20,237 bases of DNA. Origin: a bacterium (GTDB lineage Bacteria; Patescibacteria; Dojkabacteria; SC72). The notes under the pieces are model-generated. The model did not search any database. It was not told the DNA's origin and saw only the letters and a list, made by a program, of their open reading frames with translations. A program made the translations under genes and the position numbers. The first letter of the stretch is position 1. Each line of letters begins with the position of its first letter. Below are positions 5,684 to 13,407 of the stretch, in pieces. The stretch lies in the NCBI GenBank assembly GCA_029553845.1, contig JAKPKF010000157.1:1-20237 (forward strand), read 5' to 3'.

Positions 5684-6502
5684 ATGGCTATGAAAGTAAA
5701 AGAAATTGAATATGGAGCGCCAGCTAAACAGATTCTGGCAATTCAAGACCATTACGTAGCACTTGGTTTCAAGCATGCAAAAGCAGATGCTAATACACCA
5801 GGACTTGCAACGTTGATTGATGGTAGATATGTAGTAAAGGCGGGAACAGTTTATCCTGCGAATGACGCAACTGCGGTTGGGGTTATCTTAAATGATTATG
5901 ATGTTACAGATGGGGACGCTATGATGGCGGTAGTTATTCATGGTTTTGTCAAAGAGGCTGCTCTTCCTGCGGTTCCATCCCAGGAAGCAAAGAACGCAAT
6001 GAAAGATATCAAATTTATCGGTACTGTCTCTGCAGTTCCCTTTGGCGTAAGAAAGCATCCTGATTCTACTTATACTTACACTATCGGCGAAACCGAATAT
6101 GTCATCAACACTACTGGCGTAATCCCGACAATCAGTATCAGTAGCACCGCTAATGTTGATTACGACATCAATGTTGCCGGTATTGCTCCATTGTTTCCTA
6201 ATGGGTTTGCTGCGGCTGCAGGATTCACAGGCGGCGAAACAAATAATGCGGTGGTTCTCGTAGAAGTACCTTTCGACGGTTCCACAATTTTTGATGCAAC
6301 AAAAGTGATGTATAATGGCTCGGCTCAAACTGCTGCCGACTCGAAGTACATTGATGGCAAATGGTATCTTATAATTGTCAAAGGTCTGAAGACCAGTAGC
6401 AGCGGGATTAGTGGCGGATTTGCTACATTCACTTTGGCGTACGACGATGGCGACGCTAAGACTTACAAATGGCTCTATAACGGTCTTACGCTTGAAGCCT
6501 AA
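5684..6502 (+). CDS. Head decoration-like protein with extra C-terminal domain
   Basis: A 272-residue protein. Residues about 1-115 match the pattern of Firmicute phage head decoration proteins found just before the major capsid gene: ...VKAGTVYPANDATAVGVIL, then DVTDGDAMMAVVIHGFV and a C-terminal conserved IKFI. These bind the assembled capsid surface. Residues about 135-272 are a separate, beta-rich, Thr/Ser/Gly-rich domain ending in a KTYKWLYNGL strand; an Ig-like or similar surface fold is likely but not proven. That half uses GGC, GAC, ATC and GCC codons much more than the flanking genes, suggesting it was added by transfer. Ribosome site aaaggagga (5666-5674) precedes the ATG. Simple decoration proteins are nearer 110-130 residues. 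Confidence 0.75.
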   Translation: MAMKVKEIEYGAPAKQILAIQDHYVALGFKHAKADANTPGLATLIDGRYVVKAGTVYPANDATAVGVILNDYDVTDGDAMMAVVIHGFVKEAALPAVPSQEAKNAMKDIKFIGTVSAVPFGVRKHPDSTYTYTIGETEYVINTTGVIPTISISSTANVDYDINVAGIAPLFPNGFAAAAGFTGGETNNAVVLVEVPFDGSTIFDATKVMYNGSAQTAADSKYIDGKWYLIIVKGLKTSSSGISGGFATFTLAYDDGDAKTYKWLYNGLTLEA

Positions 6503-6557
6503 CGACGATGACAGCGTCTACCACAACAATTAGAAAAGAAATAGGAGGAAAGATAAT

Positions 6558-7634
6558 ATGAATATCTATGATATTTTTGAAAGTAAAGCGATTGCATCCT
6601 ATTGGACAGATGTAAACGCCAATATGACAGACCCGATGATTGGTACTAAGTATTTCCCAGTATCAAAGCAGACAGGTCTGAGTCTTGCATGGATTAAGGG
6701 TAGAAATAATCTACCGGTAGCATTGCAACCTGCAGCATTTGATACTAAGGCTCCTTTGAGAGACCGTATTGGTGTCAAGGAACTTAGCACTGAGATGCCT
6801 TTCTTTAGGGAAGCAATGAGAATCGGTGAGAAGGACCGTCAGGATATTGAAACTCTACTTGCTAAGGGAGAGCAATTTGCTCAACCTACAATTATGAGAA
6901 TCTTTGATGATGTTAATAATCTGATTGATGGAGCAATGGTGCAGGCCGAGAGAATGAGAATGTCTCTTCTTTATAGTGGTAAAATTGGTATTACCGCTAC
7001 TGCTGAGAATGGTAGAGATATTGCTTACAATTACGATTATGATACTGACGGAGAATGGGCAGATAAGAACAACCTTGAGCTGTTGACTACATCTCGGTGG
7101 ACGGTGGCTAATAAAGCGACTTCTCAACCAATCAATGACCTATTGGATGCAGTAGAGAAGATGGCAGAGACCAAAGGCGTCAGACCCGTAGAGGTACTTA
7201 TGAATATGACAACGTTTAAGGGTATGATTGCATCTGAGTCGATTGCTAAAGCAATGAATCCTCTTGGAGCTACCTCAATGATAATTACAAGAAATACCGC
7301 AAAGCAGTTCATTGAGAATGAGACCGGATTGACCATCACGCTTTATGATAAGATGTTTAAGGATGAGCAAGGCGTAGACCGTAAATATTTCCCAGATGGT
7401 TACGCTACATTGCTTCCTGCTTACGCTCTTGGTAATACTTGGTATGGTACAACTCCTGAGGAATTTGACCTTATGAGTGGAACTGCAAATGCATCTGTAT
7501 CTGTAGTAAATACCGGGGTTGCGATTACGACAATTAAAGAGCCTCATCCAGTCAATGTTCAGACTGTGGTTTCTGAGATTGTATTGCCGTCATTTGAGAG
7601 AATGGATGACATTTACGTAATCAAAGCGTTTTAA
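6558..7634 (+). CDS. Major capsid protein (phage capsid E-like family)
   Basis: A 358-residue protein of the capsid E family (HK97 fold). Recognisable segments are the N-terminal MNIYDIFESKAIASYW, the TKYFPVSKQTGLSLAWIKG stretch, a PFFREAMRIGEKDRQDIETL segment, the FDDVNNLIDGA helix, and the C-terminal TWYGTTPEEFDLMSG region with ...VVSEIVLPSFERMDDIYVIKAF. The length fits the family. It forms the icosahedral shell of the head. CGT arginine codons appear here several times (for example in DRIG and DRQ), more than in neighbouring genes, which fits high expression. Ribosome site ataggagga (6540-6548). Scaffold and decoration genes precede it; joining proteins follow. Confidence 0.93.
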   Translation: MNIYDIFESKAIASYWTDVNANMTDPMIGTKYFPVSKQTGLSLAWIKGRNNLPVALQPAAFDTKAPLRDRIGVKELSTEMPFFREAMRIGEKDRQDIETLLAKGEQFAQPTIMRIFDDVNNLIDGAMVQAERMRMSLLYSGKIGITATAENGRDIAYNYDYDTDGEWADKNNLELLTTSRWTVANKATSQPINDLLDAVEKMAETKGVRPVEVLMNMTTFKGMIASESIAKAMNPLGATSMIITRNTAKQFIENETGLTITLYDKMFKDEQGVDRKYFPDGYATLLPAYALGNTWYGTTPEEFDLMSGTANASVSVVNTGVAITTIKEPHPVNVQTVVSEIVLPSFERMDDIYVIKAF

Positions 7635-7654
7635 TTTAGAAATGAGGGATAACA

Positions 7655-7933
7655 ATGGCTAAGATATCATTTGGTAAAACCGTAAAATATCAAGGTTCGA
7701 TTTATCCTCCTAACACTGTTTTCGAGGTCAGTGACTCAGATGTTGCTGACCTAAAGAAAGCAGGGGGATGGGTCAAAGAGGAACCAAAGACCGAGGAAAA
7801 ACCAGAGAAATCTGAAGAGAAATCTGAATTGGACCTATTGAGAGATGAGGCCGATGAACTCGGAATCGAATATAAAGGTAATTGGGGAGTAAAAAAGCTC
7901 ACCGAAGCAATCGCTGAAGCTAAGGCTCAGTAA
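7655..7933 (+). CDS. Small head-associated protein with C-terminal SAP/HeH-like motif
   Basis: A 92-residue protein in three parts. Residues 1-41 are a short beta unit (GKTVKYQGSIYPPNTVFEV..) seen in small proteins next to phage capsid genes. Residues 41-57 are a Glu/Lys/Pro repeat-like linker. Residues 58-92 (LLRDEADELGIEYKGNWG..) look like a helix-extended loop-helix (HeH/SAP, Rho_N-like) motif, which usually binds nucleic acid. Position after the major capsid and before the connector is typical. Function unknown; it could contact packaged DNA or the capsid. Confidence that it is a real gene is high, that the motif is right moderate. Confidence 0.75.
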   Translation: MAKISFGKTVKYQGSIYPPNTVFEVSDSDVADLKKAGGWVKEEPKTEEKPEKSEEKSELDLLRDEADELGIEYKGNWGVKKLTEAIAEAKAQ

Positions 7934-7950
7934 TTAAAGGAGGCGAGGTA

Positions 7951-8331
7951 ATGACAGTATTAGAAATCGTAAATCTAAAGATTACAGATGCTCCCATTAC
8001 TGAGCCGGAAAAAGCATTAGCCGTTGGCGAGGTTGAGCAAGTAATCAAGAATTATTGTAACATTGATGAGGTACCGGAAGCACTAAATTATACTTGGGCT
8101 AATATGGCGGTAGATTTGATAAAATACAATTATGAGTCAAATAATAGTGGTGGCGAAGTGGCAGTAGATGCAGCTGATGTATCATCATTAAAAGTAGGAG
8201 ATACCCAAATCCAACTTGGTGGTGGCAGCGGCTCAAGAGCAAAAGTGCTAAATAGTCACAGACCAAACCTTGACCAGATTGTGATGAATTATCAATCACA
8301 GTTAAATAAATTCAGAAGGATGGTGTGGTAA
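7951..8331 (+). CDS. Head-tail connector protein (SPP1 gp15/YqbG-like)
   Basis: A 126-residue protein of the helical adaptor type that docks under the portal. The N-terminus (VLEIVNLKITDAPITEPEKA) and the segment EVEQVIKNYCNIDEVPEAL are characteristic, with an amphipathic helix ending in MAVDLIKYNYES. A Gly/Ser-rich linker (GDTQIQLGGGSGSRAK, about 94-109) precedes the C-terminal helix. Strong ribosome site aaaggagg (7936-7943). Its stop abuts the next ATG (TAAATG), pointing to coupled translation of the neck genes. Confidence 0.8.
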   Translation: MTVLEIVNLKITDAPITEPEKALAVGEVEQVIKNYCNIDEVPEALNYTWANMAVDLIKYNYESNNSGGEVAVDAADVSSLKVGDTQIQLGGGSGSRAKVLNSHRPNLDQIVMNYQSQLNKFRRMVW

Positions 8332-8715
8332 ATGAAGATAGCAGGTTTTGGCTCAATAATTGCATCTACCTATACCGATACGATGAGTATTTACCGTCAT
8401 CAGAGTGTGACAAATGCAGATGGTACCAAAGGTATAGAGATGCCAGAAGAGCCTCTGTATTCGGCAGTCAAATGCCGTTTGAGCTTTGAATCAAGAGATT
8501 ATCCAGAGAGCGACTTGGAAGACTCAAACCCGATTAACTTACAGCTCAAAGTGTTTTGTGGACCGGCAGTCGATATCCAGAAAGGAGATAGATTAGTGGT
8601 CAATAGACTTGATGAGTCCGGAAATACAATGATGAGCTATGAAGGGATAGCAAATCTACCATTCATCTATGTGACCCACAAAGAAGTGGAAATCATAGAG
8701 GTAGGTGATGCTTAA
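8332..8715 (+). CDS. Head closure (stopper) protein, YqbH/SPP1 gp16-like
   Basis: A 127-residue, mostly beta protein. The pattern TYTDTMSIYRHQSVTNADG near the start, then CRLSFES...S and a KVFCGPAVDIQKGDRLVV core, is typical of the small beta-barrel head-closure proteins that plug the connector after packaging. It sits between the connector and the HK97 gp10-like gene, the standard position. It starts immediately after the previous stop and its own stop overlaps the next start (TAATG). Named by family pattern and order. Confidence 0.75.
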   Translation: MKIAGFGSIIASTYTDTMSIYRHQSVTNADGTKGIEMPEEPLYSAVKCRLSFESRDYPESDLEDSNPINLQLKVFCGPAVDIQKGDRLVVNRLDESGNTMMSYEGIANLPFIYVTHKEVEIIEVGDA

Positions 8716-9182
8716 TGGGATTTGACTCAAGAGAATTTCAAGAGTTACTTGATGGATTAAAATCTTTACAAAAGCAGCATGAGGTATTTATTAGAAACTT
8801 TCTCACTGAGATGGGACTAAGAGCATTAGCTCAAACAAAGTCACTGACTCCAGTAGATACTGGAAACTTGAGAGAGAGGTGGGAGCTAAGTCAAGTATTT
8901 AGAAAAGGTGATTCCTTATATGTAGTAATCTTCAATCCAGTCATTTATGCCAGTTTTGTAGAAGATGGTCATATGCAGCACAAGAGATGGTTACCAGGTG
9001 AGTGGGTAGGAAAGAAGAAGTTCAAATATATCAAGGGTCACGATAAAGGAATGATGCTGACTGAGAGATGGGTCCCAGGATATCATATGGCAAGGATTTC
9101 AATTAACAAGGTAGAGCGGGAATTACCTATAAGGTATGACCGAGCATTCAAAGAATTTATTAAGGGATTGGGGGTAGTTTGA
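8715..9182 (+). CDS. HK97 gp10-like tail completion/neck protein
   Basis: A 155-residue protein with the family hallmark SLTPVDTGNLRERW (about 53-66), followed by a beta stretch (YVVIFNPVIYASFVEDGH) and HKRWLPGEW, all typical of HK97 gp10-type tail proteins (PBSX XkdI position). These act at the head-tail joint during tail completion. A Trp/Lys-rich insert (about 95-120) carries the WLPGEWVGKKKFKYIKGH segment. Starts at the overlap with the previous gene and ends in TGATG overlap with the next. Confidence 0.82.
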   Translation: MGFDSREFQELLDGLKSLQKQHEVFIRNFLTEMGLRALAQTKSLTPVDTGNLRERWELSQVFRKGDSLYVVIFNPVIYASFVEDGHMQHKRWLPGEWVGKKKFKYIKGHDKGMMLTERWVPGYHMARISINKVERELPIRYDRAFKEFIKGLGVV

Positions 9183-9196
9183 TGGTAGGAGAGATA

Positions 9197-9955
9197 ATGG
9201 GCGAAAGCATTAAAAGTGCAATATCGTTAAAAATCAGAAGCAGTTTTGCTATTACATCAGGCGAACCCCCAATTACCATTTACCCAACTATCTATAAAGA
9301 GCAGATGGTGCAGGGTATGGACAAACCAAGTTTTTTCATTTGGCAGATGGATGTGGAGCAGGAAAAGTTGATGAGAAATAACTACGAAAGAGTTTATCAA
9401 ATGAATGTTCGATATCATCCAGAGGATAATGATTTGAAACGCTATCAGACGCTCGCAGACATTGGCAATAAACTTCTTGAATATCTTACCCAGATAGAGG
9501 TCCCAATCTTCTTGGGACGCTATGATGCTGAGGGAAAGCCGATAGAAGATATGAAACCAATCAGAGGGAGTCAGATGAGTTTCAAGATAGTAGATGATGT
9601 ATTGCAAGTATTTGTGACTTATGTAGTTAAGATGAAATTAGTAGAAGCTGCACTACCATATATGGAACAATTATTCCTAAATTCTATAGGAATAGATATT
9701 CCAGATTCACCGGTAGTCGGAGAGTATTTAACCGGAACTGTTTTGTCCTTAGATAATAAACAAATTGCGGTTAATGGAAAACTCATACCACAAAGTAATA
9801 TAAACTATTCATTGTTAATGTCAGAATCCGCGGTTTGGGATAAACTAATACCCGGGGATGAGATTATACTATTACGTTCGGGCGAAGAATATTTTGCACT
9901 TGATACAAAAGACCGGAACCGACTCAAACCAAGCATAGACGGAGGAAAATTTTAG
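9197..9955 (+). CDS. Tail terminator-like (XkdJ/DUF6838 type) with a C-terminal beta-barrel-like extension
   Basis: Residues about 1-150 match the tail-terminator position in PBSX-type phages: IYPTIYKEQMVQGMDKPSFFI, then the NVRYHPEDND segment and a hydrophobic VFVTYVVKMKL end. The remaining ~100 residues are an addition: GTVLSLDNKQIAVNGKL..., then IPGDEIILLRSGEEYFALD, which resembles the final strands of the DUF2577 protein encoded at 17468 (GDKVRLLRVNNGQMFYII). Start choice: the frame is open from TTG 9179 and has ATG at 9182 and 9197; 9197 has the best ribosome site (taggagag, 9186-9193) and its N-terminus aligns in length with family members as I recall them. Start at 9182 would overlap the previous stop. 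Confidence 0.75.
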   Translation: MGESIKSAISLKIRSSFAITSGEPPITIYPTIYKEQMVQGMDKPSFFIWQMDVEQEKLMRNNYERVYQMNVRYHPEDNDLKRYQTLADIGNKLLEYLTQIEVPIFLGRYDAEGKPIEDMKPIRGSQMSFKIVDDVLQVFVTYVVKMKLVEAALPYMEQLFLNSIGIDIPDSPVVGEYLTGTVLSLDNKQIAVNGKLIPQSNINYSLLMSESAVWDKLIPGDEIILLRSGEEYFALDTKDRNRLKPSIDGGKF

Positions 9956-9973
9956 AGAGGAGAGGTGATATAA

Positions 9974-10852
9974 ATGGCTCAAACAATTAAGGTTAAAAGA
10001 GGGTTATCAGCTGATTTACCAGTTTCTTTTGAAATGGGAGAATTGGCATATACTACGGACACTCAGCAGTTATATGTAGGTACTGGTACCGGAAGGGTTC
10101 TTATCAATACTCCGGAATTTACATTACCAGATGTTGGAACTGAGGGAACTTATTATAAAGTTACTACCGATTCAAAAGGTAGAGTTATTTCTGGCCAAAC
10201 CACTTTATCAACTACTGACATCGAAGGTCTTGGCACAGCAGCCTCAAAAAATACCGGTACGACAAGTGGAACAATTCCGATATTAGGAGCAAATGGAAAG
10301 TTAAATACTTCGGTTCTTCCAGCATTAGCAATATCAGATACATTTGTAGTAGCTACGGAAGCTGCAATGTTGGCATTAACTGCTCAAGTTGGCGATATTG
10401 CAATAAGAACTGATTTAAGCAAATCATTTATATTAAAGGAAGATGGGGCATCAACATTAGCTAACTGGCAAGAGTTGCTAACTCCAACTGATGCGGTAAC
10501 AAGCGTCGCTGGTAAAACTGGGGTGGTAACATTAGTAAAAGCCGATGTGGGACTTGGTAATGTAGATAATACAAGTGATGCAGATAAACCAATATCTACT
10601 GCAACGGCAGCTGCTTTAGCCGAAAAGGCTCCACTAGCATCCCCAACATTTACTGGAACGCCAAAGGCAACTACGGCAGCAGCAGATACTAATACTACTC
10701 AAATAGCCACCACTGCCTTTGTAATAGGACAGGCAAGCTCTTCAGCCCCTCTTGGATTGGCAGAAACAGCGGTTATTGGAACTTCTAAAAAATATGCGAG
10801 AGAAGACCATCAACATCCTATGCCAACTGTTATTGATGGAGGGACATTCTAA
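9974..10852 (+). CDS. Fibre-like structural protein with tropism-determinant-like N-terminus
   Basis: A 292-residue protein. Residues 1-45 (IKVKRGLSADLPV...GELAYTTDTQQLYVG) match the small N-terminal domain common in phage fibre and hyaluronidase-like tail proteins. Residues about 65-105 carry a collar-type stretch. Residues about 120-155 are a VATEAAMLALTAQVGDIAIR unit often seen in fibres. Residues about 175-250 form the GVVTLVKADVGLGNVDNTSD and LASPTFTGTPKATTAA repeats typical of tail fibres and collars. The end YAREDHQHPMP is a common fibre terminus. It would form a trimeric surface appendage. Fibres normally lie after XkdU; here the gene sits between the tail terminator and the sheath, so it may be a head or neck fibre. 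Ribosome site gagaggaga (9955-9963) and gaggtga (9962-9968). Confidence 0.78.
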   Translation: MAQTIKVKRGLSADLPVSFEMGELAYTTDTQQLYVGTGTGRVLINTPEFTLPDVGTEGTYYKVTTDSKGRVISGQTTLSTTDIEGLGTAASKNTGTTSGTIPILGANGKLNTSVLPALAISDTFVVATEAAMLALTAQVGDIAIRTDLSKSFILKEDGASTLANWQELLTPTDAVTSVAGKTGVVTLVKADVGLGNVDNTSDADKPISTATAAALAEKAPLASPTFTGTPKATTAAADTNTTQIATTAFVIGQASSSAPLGLAETAVIGTSKKYAREDHQHPMPTVIDGGTF

Positions 10853-11148
10853 TGCAATCTACCATTCAGATAAGACGAGGTATACGAGCAAGTTTACCGG
10901 TATTGGCAGTTGGAGAATTAGCATTATGTACTGATACCTATGAAGTATTTATGGGCAGTCCACTTGGAAATATTCAGATATCGTTAGTAGGCAGTGTCCC
11001 AACCGGAGTTGTAAATCAAAGAACCGGAACGGAAGTGAAGTTTTGGTCAGGAACTAAGGCACAATATGATGCAATCTTGACAAAAGATTCATCTACGGTG
11101 TATTTCTTAACTGATGGTTGGTTAGGAAATGTAAAAGTTGGGAAATAA
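10852..11148 (+). CDS. Small fibre-associated protein related to its neighbour
   Basis: A 98-residue protein. Residues about 5-42 (IQIRRGIRASLPVLAVGELA, then CTDTYEVFMGSPLGNIQI) are clearly a second copy of the N-terminal unit of the preceding fibre-like protein. Residues about 55-90 hold the widely distributed phage segment TEVKFWSGTKAQYDAILTKD followed by STVYFLTDG, often found at fibre ends. The start ATG overlaps the previous stop (TAATG), so it is made from the same message and probably assembles with that fibre. No catalytic motif is seen. Confidence 0.75.
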   Translation: MQSTIQIRRGIRASLPVLAVGELALCTDTYEVFMGSPLGNIQISLVGSVPTGVVNQRTGTEVKFWSGTKAQYDAILTKDSSTVYFLTDGWLGNVKVGK

Positions 11149-11173
11149 TTAAAATAATTAAGGAGGAAAGCAA

Positions 11174-12508
11174 ATGGCTGGAGGAACATTTCTGACACAG
11201 AATAAAATTAGACCGGGAGCTTATATCAATTTCAAAGGCGTAGCTAAACCGCTTTCCAGTCTTGGTACTCGTGGTATTATGACCATGCCGGTACCTATGA
11301 GCTGGGGGGATACAATCACAGAGCTATTGAGCACTGAGTTGATTGATGGCAAGAGCTTACCAAAGATTGGTTATACCGCTTTCGATGAGGAGAGTCAAAT
11401 CTTCAGAGAGGCATTGAAAAATGCCTATAAGGCAATCATTTACAGATTGGACACAGGTGGCACTAAAGCAGCTGCGGTCTTGACTCCGCTTACAGCAACT
11501 GCTAAATATGCCGGTATTGTTGGTAATGAGATTTCAGTATCAGTGGTTGAAAATACCGCTGCGAATGCATTTGATGTTATCACGATATTTAGAAATGTAG
11601 AGAAGGATAGGCAGACAGTAACAACTGTTGGGGAACTTGAGGATAATGATTGGGTGGTATTCAGTGGTACTGGTAATGTGGTAGCAAATGCGGGAGTCAC
11701 TCTTAAAGGCGGTACTAACGGAACCGTATCAGATACAACCTATGCAAATTACCTCAATGCAATCAAAGCATATAATTGGAATACAATGGCGATTCCACAA
11801 GATGCTTCTTCTCAGACTCAAAACTTTATCACATTCATTGAGAGTCAAAGAGATACTTTCGGAAAGAAAGTTCAGGCAGTTCTATATAATGTAGATGCTG
11901 ATTATGAAGGTATCATCTCAGTAGCTCAGGGTTATAAAACAACTGATGAGACAATCTCACCTACTACTTTTGTAGCATATGTGGCGGGATTGACGGCAGG
12001 TGCTAATCCTAATGAATCTAATACTTACCATGTAATCCCGGGAGCGGTGTCTATCGTATATCCTAATGGGGTTACTCCATACGGTAATGAGGAAATCATT
12101 GAAGCTCTACAGGCAGGTAAATTTGTACTTTCAACCAGACAGGATGGAGCAGTGGTGGTTGAGCAAGATATCAATACTCTTCATACCTTTACTCCTGATA
12201 AGGGATACGCATTTAGTAAAAATAGGGTTATCAGAACTCTGGATGAGATTAATAACTCAGTGGCGTTGTTATTTGAAAGAAGTTATATTGGTAAGGTGAA
12301 TAACAATGATGATGGTAGAAATATCTTCAAATCTGATATCATCAATTACCTCAACACTCTTCAGAACATCTCCGCTATCCAGAACTTTGACCCGACTGTT
12401 GATATTCAGATTTACGCAGGAGAAGCGATTGATGCAGTAGTGGTTGATTTGGCGATACAACCAGTCGATTCCATGGAGAAACTTTATATGACCGTAATGG
12501 TCGGTTAA
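11174..12508 (+). CDS. xkdK: Contractile tail sheath protein (XkdK-like)
   Basis: A 444-residue sheath protein, the outer contractile cylinder of the tail. Family features: N-terminal MAGGTFLTQNKIRPGAYINF, a PVPMSWGDTITEL segment, the IYRLDTGGTKAAAVL stretch, an AKYAGIVGNEISVSV motif, a TAGANPNESNTYHVI region, and the conserved C-terminal handshake domain ending in IYAGEAIDAVVVDLAIQPVD. Length is typical of PBSX-type sheaths (about 430-470). Ribosome site aaggagga (11160-11167). The tube gene follows 18 bases later, as in all related phages. Confidence 0.95.
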   Translation: MAGGTFLTQNKIRPGAYINFKGVAKPLSSLGTRGIMTMPVPMSWGDTITELLSTELIDGKSLPKIGYTAFDEESQIFREALKNAYKAIIYRLDTGGTKAAAVLTPLTATAKYAGIVGNEISVSVVENTAANAFDVITIFRNVEKDRQTVTTVGELEDNDWVVFSGTGNVVANAGVTLKGGTNGTVSDTTYANYLNAIKAYNWNTMAIPQDASSQTQNFITFIESQRDTFGKKVQAVLYNVDADYEGIISVAQGYKTTDETISPTTFVAYVAGLTAGANPNESNTYHVIPGAVSIVYPNGVTPYGNEEIIEALQAGKFVLSTRQDGAVVVEQDINTLHTFTPDKGYAFSKNRVIRTLDEINNSVALLFERSYIGKVNNNDDGRNIFKSDIINYLNTLQNISAIQNFDPTVDIQIYAGEAIDAVVVDLAIQPVDSMEKLYMTVMVG

Positions 12509-12526
12509 TGAGAGGAGGAAAGACAT

Positions 12527-12985
12527 ATGTTCTTAAGAGCAGGAGATACAATTAGTGGCCAGGAAGGTAAAGCAACCTCTGTCATTGATGGAAATATTGA
12601 GGATATGTTTTATATTAAGACTTTAGAAGCTACATTCGAAAAGAATAAGGCAGAGGTCAAGACTCTTGGCAAAAGAGGGGTTCAGCATAAGGGTGTAGGT
12701 TGGGCAGGTGCCGGCAGCATGACTCTATACTATGTGACTTCGAAATTTAGACAGATGGCGGCGAAATATGCAAAGACCGGTCAAGACACTTATTTCAATA
12801 TCACGATTGTAAATGATGACCCGACTTCCACAGTAGGAAAGCAAACCGTGGTACTCTATAATTGCAATATTGATAGCGTGGTTTTGGCAAGACTGGACAC
12901 CGAGTCAGATGTATTAGAAGATGATATTGACTTTACATTTGATGATTTTGACATTCTGGATAGCTTTGGAAATCCAGTAGTATAA
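12527..12985 (+). CDS. xkdM: Tail tube protein (XkdM-like)
   Basis: A 152-residue protein of the XkdM (DUF2001) tail tube family, forming the rigid inner tube inside the sheath. The conserved features are LRAGDTISGQEGKATSVIDG at the start, MFYIKTLEATFEKNKAEVKTLGKR-like core (about 26-50), a GAGSMTLYYVTSKFR stretch, and DDIDFTFDDFDILDSF near the end. Full length with no internal damage. Ribosome site gaggaggaa (12512-12520). Confidence 0.95.
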   Translation: MFLRAGDTISGQEGKATSVIDGNIEDMFYIKTLEATFEKNKAEVKTLGKRGVQHKGVGWAGAGSMTLYYVTSKFRQMAAKYAKTGQDTYFNITIVNDDPTSTVGKQTVVLYNCNIDSVVLARLDTESDVLEDDIDFTFDDFDILDSFGNPVV

Positions 12986-13008
12986 TTTAGAAATAGGGGG
13001 AAAAAGAT

Positions 13009-13407
13009 ATGAGTCAATTACTTCAGTTTTTAATTGAGAACCCGGTGGATAACCTAACCGCAGAGGTTACGGTATCTCCGCGACTCGCAAAGTTTCCTTT
13101 CAAGATTAAAGGCATGACTGGACCAGATTTTTCAGAGTATCAGAAATTGTCTACTAAGATTGGAAGACATAAGAAGGTTGAGTTTGATAGCAAGACCTTC
13201 AATGAATTGGTAGTACTAAATCATACCATCGAACCAAACTTCAAAGATGCTGATAGCATTAAGAAGGCAGGTTGTCAGAGTCCTGAGCAATTCCTTTACA
13301 AGAGCTTGCTCGCAGGAGAGATTGCAGAGCTTGCTCAACAGATATCTGCACTTTCCGGATTTGATACGGATATGGAAGAGATGGTAGAAGAAGCAAAAAA
13401 CTCCTAA
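13009..13407 (+). CDS. xkdN: Tail assembly chaperone, short form (XkdN-like)
   Basis: A 132-residue protein of the XkdN family, translated when no frameshift occurs. It has ISPRLAKFPFKIKGM-like N-terminal core (about 23-37), a DFSEYQKLSTKIG segment, the ELVVLNHTIEPNFKDADSIKKAGC stretch split by short loops, and the PEQFLYKSLLAGEIAELAQQI helix. It is the counterpart of lambda gpG, which coats the tape measure during tail assembly. It lies between tube and tape measure. It ends in ..AKNS just after the slippery heptamer at 13395-13401. Confidence 0.92.
   Translation: MSQLLQFLIENPVDNLTAEVTVSPRLAKFPFKIKGMTGPDFSEYQKLSTKIGRHKKVEFDSKTFNELVVLNHTIEPNFKDADSIKKAGCQSPEQFLYKSLLAGEIAELAQQISALSGFDTDMEEMVEEAKNS

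Noticed and set aside
5888..6328. 146-codon minus-strand open frame with many cysteines
   Set aside because: It lies fully inside the decoration protein gene, has no ribosome site, and matches no protein pattern. It reflects the base composition of the coding strand.
11688..12299. Plus-strand alternative-frame ORFs inside the sheath gene
   Set aside because: They overlap a complete, well-recognised sheath protein and lack ribosome sites and family features.
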